Source: Takakia lepidozioides
Taxonomy: Eukaryota > Streptophyta > Takakiopsida > Takakiales > Takakiaceae
Assembly: GCA_030704615.1 (NCBI GenBank)
Contig: CM060734.1
Location: 16,616,001 to 16,680,000, forward strand
Length of the DNA: 64,000 bases
Direction: 5' to 3'
In this document: positions 11,176 through 22,495 of the stretch, piece after piece
Numbering within the stretch: position 1 is the first letter of the stretch
Layout: every line of letters begins with the position of its first letter
Translations under genes and position numbers: made by a program
The notes under the pieces: model-generated
What the model saw: only the letters and a program-made list of their open reading frames with translations
Database searches by the model: none
What the model was told of the DNA's origin: nothing

Positions 11176-13690
11176 GTTGCAGCTGAACCCACCATCTGAC
11201 CTTGAATTTATCTCGTCGAGAGCTTAAAAGAGAGCAGCACAGAAGAGATGGAAGATATTCATGTCATGTCAAGACAGGGACAAGACCCACTAGGCTCATT
11301 GTCAATTAAAGACATAAATAACCCAAAACAGGGCACCATCTAACATTTCCATTCTTGTCATAGCTTCCCATGAATTGACATCACCCAATCAGTCATGATA
11401 AAACAGGGTGGGAGGGCGGGATTTGTTCATGTAGGGGATGCAAGCATCTTGAACACCCGAGATCCGGCCATCTTGGCCAATGAATCATTTGTTCATGTGT
11501 GGGACAAGATAAGATATTGCTGCCCATGTGCAGGCTGCAAGGCCTCTTGGTTCAGCCTGTACACATACCTTACCAGCAGGTCATGTATTGAAGGAGCACA
11601 AAAATGTTGAGGTCATGCAAAGGGCAAGGTACCATGGTCCAGCCTGGCCTTTTACCATTTCAAGACACGTTTTCACATAGGTATCTTGGACATGATCCAC
11701 GGGTTGCAGCAACTTACCTTTTCAGCCATTAATTATGGCAGGTCATGCATCAGCCAAGGCATAAGGACCAGCCTGCAGTTTGTCAGAATCTCAGTATGCC
11801 ACCAAGCAGTCCAACTTGAGCAAGATGAAATAGATTCCATATCATTTGTATTCACCCCGAGACATGTGATCATATAAGGTATCAAGGGAATGTGAATGCA
11901 GCCTGTCAAATTGTAGGTTCAAGACTTGTACAAACAAGCAGCATGAACAGTCGAGATCCAGCCTCTTTTGTATATAAAAAACCAGATTGCAGGTCATAGG
12001 CCTGATGTCATGACAGAGCCAAAACTATAGGTAGGATCCCATTACAGCTTACCATCCTCATCCTTCAAGAGTTCCATGCTAAGACATGCAAAGAACACCT
12101 TACTATGATCCAGTACATATCATAAGCAGGCCTGAAAAGGAGCAGGGCAGTGCCCTACCAGGCTACCGCCATAACCTTCAAGGCCACCACGTCCATAGAC
12201 ACCCAAAACCGCCAAAAACATACCACCAAAAACCAGATCCTCTTTGGCCAAAAAAACTTACAACCTAGCTTAATAATCCACAGACCTTGCTGTCAAAGAT
12301 CTAAAGGTAGGGTATGGTTTGTGTGCATGCCTCAGGAAACAGGCCAGTCAGGCCGAGCTGCGCATCGGCGGCAGAACGACAAAGGCCAGAACGCAGGCTG
12401 TAGCATGTCAAGCCAGGGGCAGTCAGGTTGAAATCGGGGCTGCAGGCAGCAGCCACCTCACATCGCATAAACCCATAGGTCTCCTCAGCCCATATCCCAA
12501 TCTGCATGCTCAAGAAACTTCAAAGTAGGTGAGGATCCTCACCTGGTCCCATCACAAGCCCCCACAAAAACCAACAGGTTAGTGAGGATTGTGGAACCCC
12601 AGGTGAATCACAGACCCTCACACTTGTCATCGATGTCAACTAAGAAACTCAAAAGCAAGAGAAAGAGATAAGAACATGAGAATCCCTAAACTCCAAAGGC
12701 ACCTTAAGCGATTGGGGAAGAGGGTTATGCGCCATCACCACCCGCAACAAGCCGCCTCCACAAAGCACATAAGCAATGAAGCAAAGCAGGCACAATCGCA
12801 AGGCACTAGAAAGGAGGGAGAGAACTCCCCATCATAAGCACCCTTGCTAAGCACAAAAAAAGCCAGAGGAGGGAAGATGCCACTGCATTCATAGCGACAT
12901 TTCCTGCTGCAAGAGAGACAAGGCGCCGCCTTTCTCCCTAGGCGCTCGTCTAGCATGGGTACGACACCACAAACGGGGCGGCCACCGAAGCACATCCGCC
13001 ATAACACTCTCCTCACGAGCTCAGAAGCACATCGCGTGCTTCTGACAGAGGGAGAGACAACATAGGGTTTTTTGTCCCCTGATTATTCATCCGTGGATGA
13101 AAAATAGTAGGACGCATCCGTATACCCTGACGGATCTCATCCGTAGCAAGGTTAAAAATAGGTTTTGGGGTAGGGGTTAGGGTTTCCACCATAATTAATC
13201 ATAATAAGGGGTAGTAAAGATCAATTCCAGGTCATAATCACACCATCCATAGACAGATCACTTGTGTCAGGATGAAAAAGTAGGGAATATCATCCGTGGC
13301 AGCGTCTTACCTCCATCTAGGTAATTTTATCATTCCTCACCAGACCATCCGGTATGGATAAAAAGAGTCAATAAAAGAGGAATGAAAAATTATCATCCTG
13401 GTAGTTTTTCAACCGGTACGGATGGAAAAACAGGATGCTGTTGGCAACCTCCATAGAGGTAATTTTTTCTTCCATGGTGACTCATCCGGTATGGATGAGA
13501 GTCAATAAAGGAGGAATGAAAAAGCCAAAAGAACCATCCTAGAGGTAATTCAGTGTCCATCCTGGTGGCTCATCCGGTATGGATGAAAAAGCCTGATAGA
13601 GGATGAGAAAACAAGAAGTCAACACTGATAGCAAGCTGCCAATTCCCAGTAGAGAGGGAGAGAGAGGGAGAGAGAGAGGGAGTGAGAGGG
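11176..13690 (+). repeat. Terminal-repeat-like unit b with unassigned interior
   Basis: It starts like unit a and resembles 50290-50350 (TCATGTCATGTCAAGACA, ACAAGACCC). 13080-13620 carries many CATCCGGTATGGATGAAAAA-type inverted motifs and GGTTAGGGTTTCCACCATAATTA, matching the units at 32.8 and 48-50 kb. It ends in a GGGAGAGAGAGGG purine tract before hairpin H1. The middle (11420-12560) has no recognisable coding content. Confidence 0.5.
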
Positions 13691-13710
13691 AGACATCAGG
13701 GGGCAACAAA

Positions 13711-13808
13711 GAAATGAAAAGAAGGTGGGGGGGGGGGGAGTGACTGAGCAGCTGCTGCTACTCAGTCACTCCCCCCCCCCCCCAATTTTTTTATTTTTCT
13801 TTGTTTCC
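13711..13808. repeat. Hairpin H1, copy at 13.7 kb
   Basis: GAGTGACTGAG and CTCAGTCACTC form a perfect 11-bp stem around CAGCTGCTGCTA. A G run of 12 and a C run of 14 extend it, and AACAAAGAAA pairs with TTTCTTTGTT further out. It sits directly at the 3' end of the LINE tail on the minus strand, so it may be the LINE's 3' structural element. Confidence 0.75.
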
Positions 13809-13814
13809 CCCTCT

Positions 13815-14575
13815 CTTGGGGAAACAAAAGGGACAGATCCTACCTCTGTCAGGGGCTGACGTTGGTAGTAAGACTTACCTTCACATATAGAATTAATCCG
13901 GGTTTTCCAGATATCCTCTACAAATCCCTTCACACAAGCATCAATCTGTTGTGTGTGAGATGCCCAAAAACTAGGCCTCAGAAGGGGCTGGGCTTTTGGC
14001 TCAGCCTCGACTTTTTCAAAGTTAGTAAACAGAGGTACATGAACAATTCCCTTGATAGATTTGAAGAGAGCGTCTCTTTGGCGAGAGAACCCCAGACAGT
14101 GTATCAGAAAATGAGTACTGTCTTCAGATTGCCCACACAACGGGCAATTGCACTCTCCCTTTCCTCTCTGCTTCTGTTTGTTGTTCAAAGGTAGGCTTCC
14201 TGCCCTGAGTTTAAATTTCAGTCTAGTGCCGAGAGTGGGTAGACCCTTGAGGTCATCCAAGATGTCCTCCCCCATGTCACTGACTGGAAACAAGTTCAGG
14301 GAAGTTTTTTGCCTAACTTCATTTTCATCAGACAATCTCATGGCAACAAACATAGTTGGACACTACAGCCTCTAAGTCAGATTTATCCAGCAGGGTGAAG
14401 ACTTGCGGTTCGAGGTCCAGGTCCTTGAGAATCTCTTCTACTGTCTTCTGCCAGGACTTAGCCTGTTTGATAGGTCGGTGGGCGGTCCTGTTTCCAAGAT
14501 ATAGCGTCGATTAACTTAGGATATATGGTGTTGGACATATGCTGCAGCTGACCCCACCATCTGACCTCCCCCCCC
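13815..14575 (-). pseudogene. LINE reverse transcriptase C-terminal fragment, copy 3 (longest)
   Basis: Minus-strand translation reads RLSDENEVRQKTSLNLF, LKFKLRAGSLPLN, then CNCPLCGQSEDSTHFLIHC and FSRQRDALFKSI. This is the CxxC...HxxxxC cluster that closes many non-LTR retrotransposon polymerases. The frame continues to VEDIWKTRINSICEG and ends near 13830. The upstream part (about 14360-14575) is in another frame, so one frameshift is present. No RT catalytic region accompanies it. Confidence 0.75.
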
Positions 14576-14614
14576 CCAACCCATTTTTTTTCATTGTTGC
14601 CCCCTCTCTCCCTC

Positions 14615-17310
14615 TCCCTCTATAACTCTTTGGAATTCATCTGACCTTAACCTTTTGAGGTTATTTAGTTTTTCATCCCAGCCTTTTTCATCCAAATTTG
14701 GATGATTTTATTATAGGGTGATGAAACTTAATGTAAAAAAAGCTGGATTTACCATCTATTTCTTTCATCTAAACTGGATGATCTACATAAATAATGGTTA
14801 CCTACTATAAAATCCAAGAGAATAATAAAACTACCATCATAAATGATGGCAGTTATTAAACCTAAGCCTATACCATAACCCTAAAAGATACATTTCTATG
14901 GGATGTCATCCATTGACAAGGTGCCTCTCTTGGTAAAATATGATTTTTCATCCACCCTGGATGAAAAATCGGGAAGTTTTGCCCTAACCAGGCCGACACA
15001 CTTCACAACACTGAATTCATGCTTCAGTGAACCTTGATGATGCGCCGTATAAACCCGCTCCCCTGCTGCTACATGGTACTCGTGATGGCTGGCTCTTGGG
15101 ATGCGCATTGGTGGTTAAACAGATTCTTCTCTGGCAGACGACAAAGCGGTGATCGCTTTGATCAGAAACTCATGGTTCTTTATTTTGCAGCGGCGCTTTT
15201 ACTCCTTGTTGGGAAGTACTCTATCCCTATTTATCTACAGATTACATGTTGCTCTCTCTTTGTGTATGAGCCATTCTCTATCTGTGAACGCTTCTACTCT
15301 GATTGCGTTATGTTGAAGACAATCTGTTGGACGCCATGGCGCAGGGCATACCACAAACACTCGAGGTTTTTTGAGTTTACCCTTGCTTGAATTGTGATCT
15401 GTACTTGCTTTAGAATTCAACACTGACATGGATAGCAACTGTGAAGACCTGTCATTTACCTGCTGCATCCTCACTAACACACATCGCTATGTGGTGGTTT
15501 TTGGGACGGGCACAGGTGAGGGTCTTCACTTGTCTTGATTTCTTGAAAGCTTGCAGCTCCTGTTCTTGCAAATGTGGATTCTGCTGCTGCCTATGCTGCT
15601 GATGCCATCTACTGTTTCAAACTGCCACCATACCGCTTCAGACCTGCTCCAAGATGGCTCCAATGAGGATCTGCTTCTCTCCTTACCCCTGGTTTTGGTT
15701 TTTTACAACCACATTTGCATGTGTAGGAGTTAAGCTATGAAAGATACAATGATACAAAATAGCAGTTATTACTCTAACTGCCTTGATACTTGGCTCTGAA
15801 ATGAAACTTCTTGGTATGACTCTGATGGATCAAAAAGATAGGCTTTGATAGATAACACACATACTTCAAGGCCCTCATATCATTTTGGTTTCATGGCTTG
15901 ATAACAAACTGGGGTTTCTGAGCTGCTCTTTCACCTTGGCAGAACTATTTTATGAGGCCTTAAAATACCAGCTCAGCAGTGAAAGAACAGCTCAGAAACC
16001 CATGTTTGTTATCAAGCCATGAGACCAAAATGATATGAGGGCCTTGAAGTATGTGTGTTATCTATCAAAGCCTATCCTTTTGATCCATCAGAGTCATACC
16101 AAGAAGTTTCATTTCAGAGCCAAGTATCAAAGCAGTCAGAGTAATAACTGCTATTTTGTATCCTTGTACCCTTCATAGTTTAACTCCTACACATGCAAAT
16201 GTGGTTGTAAAAAACCAAAAACAGGGGTAAGGAGAGAAGCAGATCCTCATTGGAGCCATCTTGGAGCAGGTCTGAAGCGGCATGGTGGCTGTTTGAAACA
16301 GCAAATGGCATCAGCAGCATAGGCAGCAGCAGAATCCACATTTGCAAGAACAGGAGCTGCAAGCTTCAAGAAATCAAGACAAGTGAAGACCCTCACCTGT
16401 GCCCGTCCCAAAAACCACCACATAGCAATGTGTGTTAGTGAGGATGCAGCAGGTAAATGACAGGTCTTCACAGTTGCTATCCATGTCAGTGTTGAATTCT
16501 AAAGCAAGTACAGATCACAATTCAAGCAAGGGTAAACTCAAAAAACCTCGAGTGTTTGTGGTATGCCCTGCGCCATGGCGTCCAACAGATCGTCTTCAAC
16601 ATAACGCAATCAGAGTAGAAGCGTTCACAGATAGAGAATGGCTCATACACAAAGAGAGAGCAACATGTAATCTGTAGATAAATAGGGATAGAGTACTTCC
16701 CAACAAGGAGTAAAAGCGCCGCTGCAAAATAAAGAACCATGAGTTTCTGATCAAAGCGATCACCGCTTTGTCGTCTGCCAGAGAAGAATCTGTTTAACCA
16801 CCAATGCGCATCCCAAGAGCCAGCCATCACGAGTACCATGTAGCAGCAGGGGAGCGGGTTTATACAGCGCATCATCAAGGTTCACTGAAGCATGAATTCA
16901 GTGTTGTGAAGTGTGTCGGCCTGGTTAGGGCAAAACTTCCCGATTTTTCATCCAGGGTGGATGAAAAATCATATTTTACCAAGAGAGGCACCTTGTCAAT
17001 GGATGACATCCCATAGAAATGTATCTTTTAGGGTTATGGTATAGGCTTAGGTTTAATAACTGCCATCATTTATGATGGTAGTTTTATTATTCTCTTGGAT
17101 TTTATAGTAGGTAACCATTATTTATGTAGATCATCCAGTTTAGATGAAAGAAATAGATGGTAAATCCAGCTTTTTTTACATTAAGTTTCATCACCCTATA
17201 ATAAAATCATCCAAATTTGGATGAAAAAGGCTGGGATGAAAAACTAAATAACCTCAAAAGGTTAAGGTCAGATGAATTCCAAAGAGTTATAGAGGCAGGG
17301 GGAGAGAGGG
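14615..17310. repeat. Giant palindrome (2 x about 1.32 kb arms, 44-bp spacer)
   Basis: The left arm 14615-15934 is the reverse complement of the right arm 15979-17310, with a short spacer at 15935-15978. Corresponding 118-residue frames in the two arms differ at one residue, so the arms are almost identical. The outer ends both finish at CCAAAGAGTTATAGAGG plus a purine tract, and then diverge. Part of the spacer matches copy 1 at 9150-9185, which shows that the left arm extends slightly further inward than the right. Such a structure arises by inverted duplication of a repeat unit or by a fold-back transposon. RNA from it would fold into a long double strand. Confidence 0.9.
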
Positions 17311-17339
17311 AGAGAGAGGGACCCACCAGCCAATCCCCT

Positions 17340-17402
17340 GGCATGGCAGAACCTTACGGAGTGAGTGTGGTATGCACTCACCCCGTAAGGGAGTGCATAC
17401 CA
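17340..17402. repeat. Hairpin H2 next to purine tract
   Basis: GGCATGGCAGAACCTTACGG-AGTGAGTG pairs with CACTCACCCCGTAAGGG-AGTGCATACC around a short loop. The same hairpin follows a purine-rich tract at 33379-33440 and, inverted, at 49440-49501, so it is a fixed part of the terminal-repeat unit. Confidence 0.7.
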
Positions 17403-17600
17403 GACCTCTTCTCATAAGGTTTTCCCTCTTCCATGTAGTTCTATCCTCAGATTATATTATCCAAAGGAATAGAATCCTACATCCTCACTTCCTCGGATCA
17501 AGAATGAAACATTGGCATAAATGTATCATAGCAAAACTAGTATAGTATCACTAGAAAAGAACGGAGAGTTCAATGGTATAACTTAGCTCTGTATAAGTTC
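17403..17600. other. Divergent continuation of the terminal-repeat unit
   Basis: It weakly matches 33440-33560 (CTCTTC..GTAG, then CTACATCCTCACTTCCTCG versus GCCTACTTCCTCGCC). No coding content. Confidence 0.4.
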
Positions 17601-18712
17601 TTAGAAAGTACCTTTCAGTTTCTCAATAAGCTCTTGTACAGGGAAGAGCAGGCCAGGGAATGAACCACGTTCAAGGAATTTTGTCAAGATACGAGCAAGT
17701 TTTCTGGTCTTGAAACCATTCCTCCCAAGAGTGTTAATCAGAATGCTACACTCCTTCCCAGCCAAATCAACATTGCTGGAAATGTATAGAATAGGCACAA
17801 CTTGTGAAATCACAATGTTATGAGATTGATTCACAGGCCTATTGGATAAGAACTGGATATATTGAGTGTAAGTGAAAGGGAGTAGTCTTCTCTTGTCATA
17901 TTTCTGGAAATGGAATAGCATTGCATCACCCACATTCAACCAACATATATCATCAATGTATCTGAAGGCAGATTTAAACATAGGCATAAGCTGGAATTGT
18001 CCTAAAGCTGCAAGCCTTAAGATGAATTTGATCTCATAAGAAAGGAAGTACATGTTGCACCATAATGGTGAGCATGAAAAACCCATAGGTATTCGAGAAA
18101 TCTACTGCCACACACGGTCCCCTAAGGCAACAAAACAGTATGACATAAGCCATTTGTGGAGCATAAGTAGCTTGACTTCAGAAAGCTCAATCCAGGTACT
18201 TGATTTTGGGGAAGACGTGCCCCACCTACTTTTTCCTAAAGTACCGTTTTTGGCTGGAATCCATAGAGTATGACGTGCCCGGGGGTGAGACCGATGATGT
18301 TGCTGGAATGCAATCTTCACCACGTATTCAATGGCGTCCCCTAAGTTATCCTGTCCTGTCAAAGGTATGTTCTCATAGCATTGTGTAATGTCAGCAACAA
18401 AGATGTTATGGATTTTTTCAGGCAGGTTTAGTGTAAAGTTAGTGATGGAATCGATAATCCAATACATAGCAGTAGATACTTTGAAAAATTGCTCATAAGT
18501 ATCCAGCCTTGTCTTGGCCCATTCTTTTACCAATGGTAGAAGATCCATGGTAGCCCTTGTAAGAAGGCTAGCAAGTTCACTGAAAACACATTTATAGGCA
18601 TTGGTAATCCATCTGTATTTTTTCTTATGTAGCTTGTAGATTCCCATAATGTCAGGTAATCTACAGGAGGGAGCAGGTATCTCCGGAATCAGACTCTGTA
18701 TTTCCACGGAAA
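17601..18712 (-). pseudogene. Penelope-like reverse transcriptase, core and thumb region
   Basis: Two overlapping minus-strand frames (18707-18102 and 18086-17601) give an RT of the Penelope-like type. Motifs in order are LPDIMGIYKLHKKKYRWITN (template-contact region), IFVADITQCYENIP (catalytic Asp region), MGFSCSPLWCNMYFLSYE and FRYIDDIC (YxDD box). A frameshift at about 18090-18105 separates the first half from the second. The N-terminal part is missing on this strand. A related N-terminal region is encoded on the opposite strand at 20440-21360. Penelope-like elements are a distinct retroelement class in plants and animals. No GIY-YIG endonuclease is visible. Confidence 0.7.
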
Positions 18713-18756
18713 TGTTTCCTAGAACAAGGTCAGGTGGCAGCCATACCTCAGCTTGT

Positions 18757-18860
18757 ACTTAGTGGTTTTTGTACACACCATCTACCTTTACCCTTCTCCT
18801 TTTCACCTTCTCATTTTGATATATTGACAATTGTTCTCGGGGGGCCTTGACAGAAAGTCA
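18757..18860 (-). repeat. Remnant of terminal-repeat unit start
   Basis: TTTTGTACACACCATCTACC with the following TGATATAYT and GGCCTTGACAGAA matches 50360-50446 (GGTTCTTGTACACACCATCTACC ... GGCCTGGCAGAAG). It places a terminal-repeat edge upstream of the minus-strand RT, in the orientation opposite to the hairpin at 17340. Confidence 0.55.
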
Positions 18861-18904
18861 CCAAAGGAGGTCCTAGCTGGAATGAGGACCTCATAGCCCT
18901 GGGG

Positions 18905-20468
18905 TATCAGTCCCCACTACCTCCTCCAATTCTTGCTGTGCAGGCAACCCTCGCACAAGTCACACCAAGTGACTTCCATGCTGCATTGCAAAAGATGGAT
19001 ACTGAGGCCTTGGAAAATTCAGGTGATGAAAACCCCGTGTTATTACTTGAAACCTTGGCTTTGGAAAATTGGGTTGCACTTGGCATCATGGCAAATAAGA
19101 ATGGCAGGTACCTGGAGAAGCTCCAAGAATTCAATACTAAAATGATTGAGGTACTGGAAGATGATGTCGAGGAGCTGATACAATGGGAAAAGAAGGGATC
19201 AGCCATTGAGGCAGCTCTTAGAATGGCGAACCCAGAAGATGACCAGACTGTCTCCACGCAGAAATCTGCAAACACATCTGAAAAAGACTTCATCCCTTCT
19301 GTAAGTAATCACCCTTGGGCACATGATTTTACCGGATGAAGAAAAAGAGGCAGTGAGAGAATTCTGTGAACAAGTAGAAATCTCACAAGTGGAACAAGAA
19401 AGGGCAGCAGGTGCCACTCCTGGAAATCTGCAGTTTGTCCCTTGGTTGCCTCCCCGTGCAGTTGAATTAGAGGTTGCCAATAACGACCACATGATGTGGC
19501 ACCCACATGCTAATATCAACTTATTGGCACCCATTTCTATTGAAATGTGGGTCAAATGGGGCAACATAACTCCTGCTGAACGCAGTAGATGTGCACAGGA
19601 TGCTAAGGAGGGTTTTCAGAGAATAAAAAAAGAACCTATTGTTGTGGCATGGCCACTAAGGACCTTCTACTACAAGCTCTGTGACAAAGGTGAGAACCTT
19701 ACCTTGAGGACCAAAAATGACTTGCCGACTGGTTCGGCCAGATCCAAAAATCACAAGAGTCAACTCTTCAACTGGCATCGTCCCTACATAAGATGTAACT
19801 GTGGACAAGGAGGGGCACCCTCTTCTTGCATTGGGAGTGTTGCTTGGTTTGACCATATGGTATGGTATATGCTGAACAATCTGATTGTGTTCTTCCCTGA
19901 TGATGCCTATCCTTCGGTGCAAACCAAGTATTACAGCTTTCTGGTGTGGATCATGCGGGCTGCCAGATCTGCTGTATTTGCACAAATTACCTTCCAGATG
20001 ACCCGGAGCTTCATAATGGAAGCAGCTTGTGAATTCTCAATTGACCCCCAAGCCAAGTTGCTTGTGAAGTTAGGAGAATCCAAGGGGGCCAGATACATTG
20101 AGAAACTTGTGAAACCTGCGTCTTTTTCAGACAGCCTTCCCAGGCCACAATTCAATAGCTACAAACAGCAGCGTATGGAGGGGCAGACGCCTCCTCAACA
20201 AGGCAAGAACAATGCCACTCGAGGCAGAGGCACCCCTGGTCGTGGAAGAGGTCTCTACCAAAGAGGAGGACGCTCTGGCAGGGGACAATACTCTACCAAC
20301 ACCTCTGAGAATTCAAGAGCAACGAATCGGTCATCACTTGGGGGTTCGGGTGCTAATTCCAGTACCACCATCAACATCGCCAGCCAGGAGTCATACAAGA
20401 CTCGTCGTATCACTGACGAATTCTCCCCAATACGCAAACGAAATTTTGGATCATGGACAGATCTTTAA
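18905..20468 (+). CDS. Gag-like ORF1 with RGG-rich C-terminus (Penelope-like element)
   Basis: Two overlapping frames (18938-19339 and 19323-20468) together give about 510 residues. The first part is acidic and helical. The second contains ITPAERSRCAQDAKEGFQRI, the RCNCGQGGAPSSC cysteine cluster and LNNLIVFFPDD, and ends with a glycine/arginine-rich tail (GRGTPGRGRGLYQRGGRSGRG) typical of nucleic-acid binding. A frame change at about 19320 could be a small intron or damage. It lies directly upstream and overlaps the RT N-terminal ORF, as gag and pol do. I do not recognise a named family; a structural ORF1 of the retroelement is the best reading. Confidence 0.5.
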
Positions 20469-21360
20469 AAATCTCATTTTTGGTATGTTCTTCAACTTTG
20501 TATGTGCAGATGCGTTGTTTGGTCTTGAGGATGGTTGCAGACAAATTGAAACTCAAGCCCATGGCAGGAAATTCATAAAACAGGCAGCAAAACCTGCTCC
20601 CTTGGGATTCATTCATATGTTGTACCCAAACCGTGGTATGGAGTGGATAAACCCTAGGAACTTGATAAAAGAAGCTTTTTTGGAATTTGGACAAAATGAC
20701 TTAGCTATTCTCATCGATGAGATAGTTTTTGGATGGACATATCATAAACAAAGCAGCTCTGAGTATTATCAGCCTGCTGCTGTTCTCCGTGATTTTTGCT
20801 TTATGCAAGACCTGATTCACTCACCAGATTGTCTATGTGACAGTGCCAAAAGGTTTCATGATTTTTGGGATGTGGATACAAAAACAGAATTCCATCTATC
20901 TGGTTCTACACCTACGCAACACGTACGTACCATGGACCTGAATATTATTAGACATGCAAGGCTGAAAGAACTATTCAGCCTAGGTATGAATCACATCCCT
21001 CTCAAACGTACTTTGCTGAAAGACGTTGTTGAACAAGTGTCTCTGGCTTTCCATAGAACCTGTGAAATTTTACATATAGACCCATGTGAATCTTGGGCAG
21101 CATCTTGCAGCCAATGGGTAAAAAACACATGCAGGGATAGATTGAAACAAAAAGCCGGCAGAGGAAGGTACGACTTCACTCACCATGAGCGCAATCCTCT
21201 TACTGTAAAAGAGGCAAAAGATGAACTTTCATGGCTTCTCAATCACCTGTATTTTTCTGGTCTTGACAAGGCTAACAACAATGTATGTTTTATGTGTGTG
21301 AAGCACATAAGAACTCAAGCCTTCCACAGACTGATGGGTAAAGACTTTACACCATGGTCC
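20440..21360 (+). pseudogene. Penelope-like polymerase, N-terminal region, truncated
   Basis: The open frame (in phase to 21597) begins around HGQIFKNLIFGMFFNF. It carries HVRTMDLNIIRHARLKELFS and GMNHIPLKR, which match the region before the RT core of Penelope-like polymerases (a TxDL...LRxLxxxG pattern). It also has SGLDKANNNVCFMCVKHIR, the DKAxNN..C motif at the start of their RT domain. After KDFTPW at about 21355 the palindrome array replaces the rest. The RT core of this type lies inverted at 17601-18712, so the two may be halves of one element separated by an inversion or two copies. Confidence 0.6.
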
Positions 21361-21387
21361 CACAGCTCCATGTATGAGATACAAAAG

Positions 21388-22495
21388 GGAAATGCGGCGC
21401 CGCATTTCCGTTCTGGAATGTCGAAACGTGCGATCCGGACGGAAATGCGGCACAACATTTCAGTTCCCGTGGTTCATGATTTTCAATCTGAACGGAAATG
21501 CGGTACCGCATTTCCGTTCCCCCTTCACATACCTTCGTTGATGAACGGAAATGCCGTGCCACATTTCCGTTCGGGAAAGTATAGAGGTCTCAGCTAAACG
21601 GAAATGCGGTGCCGCATTTCCGGTCTGGAAAGTTTGAAGGTCTCACATAAATGGAAATGCGGCATCGCATTTCTGTTCCTGCTGTTGACGATTTTCAGTC
21701 AGAACGGAAGATAGTCCAATACTCTTAAAGAAATAGGCCGTGAATCAGATATGGGGAAGATAACACACAGCGGCGAATGAAATTGAGTGACAAGGCCGTT
21801 CTGTAGAGTATTAAGGTCTGACCCTGGCGGAAATGCGGTGCCGCATTTTCGTTCCAAAGCTCTATGCCTCACATACAAAACGGAAATGCGGCGCCGTATT
21901 TCCGTTTTGGAATGTCGGAAGGTGCGACTCCGACGGGAATGTTGTACCACATTTCAGTTCCGATGTTTCACAATTTTTCATAAGAACGGAAATGCGGTGC
22001 CGCATTTCCGTTCTAGCTTGTGAGGGAGGTGCGACTCGGATGGAAATGCGCTGCCGCATTTCAGTTCCGATGGTTCACGATTTACAGTCAGAACGGAAAT
22101 GCGGTACCTCATTTCCGTTCTGGATACTCTGAATGTCTGAAGCGGTCGGAATTGCGCTGTCTCAAGCGATCGGAATTGCACTCGGCTCCATGCATCAGAT
22201 ACAAACCGGAAATGCGGCGCCACATTTCCGTTCTGGAATGTCGGAAAGTGCCACTCGGACGGAAATGCGGTGCCGCATTTCTGTTCCCGTTGTTCATAAT
22301 TCTCAATCAGAACGGAAATGCGGTACCGCATTTCCGTTACACCTTCACATACCGTGCTTGCTGGATGGAAATGCGTTACCGCATTTCCGTTCTGGAGAGT
22401 ATGAAGGTCTCACCCGGGCGGAAATGCGGTGCTGCATTTCCGTTCTGGAATGTCGGAAAGTGCGACTCGGACGGAAATGCGGTGGGAAACCGACA
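21388..22495. repeat. Array of about 17 palindromes built on GGAAATGCGG / CCGCATTTCC
   Basis: Palindromes of 22-28 bp recur every 45-60 bp. Perfect cases are at 21388-21409 (centre GGCGCC) and 21491-21518 (centre GGTACC, with AACGG flanks); other good copies lie at about 21598, 21983, 22310 and 22420. Spacers are also conserved (TTCTGGAATGTCGGAAAGTG, GTTCATGATTTTCAATC, TATGAAGGTCTCAC). The order of spacers repeats with a period of about 820 bp (GCTCCATG..GATACAAA at 21364 and at 22186), so there is a higher-order structure. The last unit at 22470 is cut after GGAAATGCGGTGGG, where the transposase coding region begins. The same palindrome is at 47264 and 47362, behind the 3' half of that gene. 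Confidence 0.9.

Noticed and set aside
21388-22495. CRISPR-like array (regular repeats and spacers)
   Set aside because: The repeats are palindromic and the spacers are themselves repeated and related; the genome is eukaryotic and there are no cas genes.
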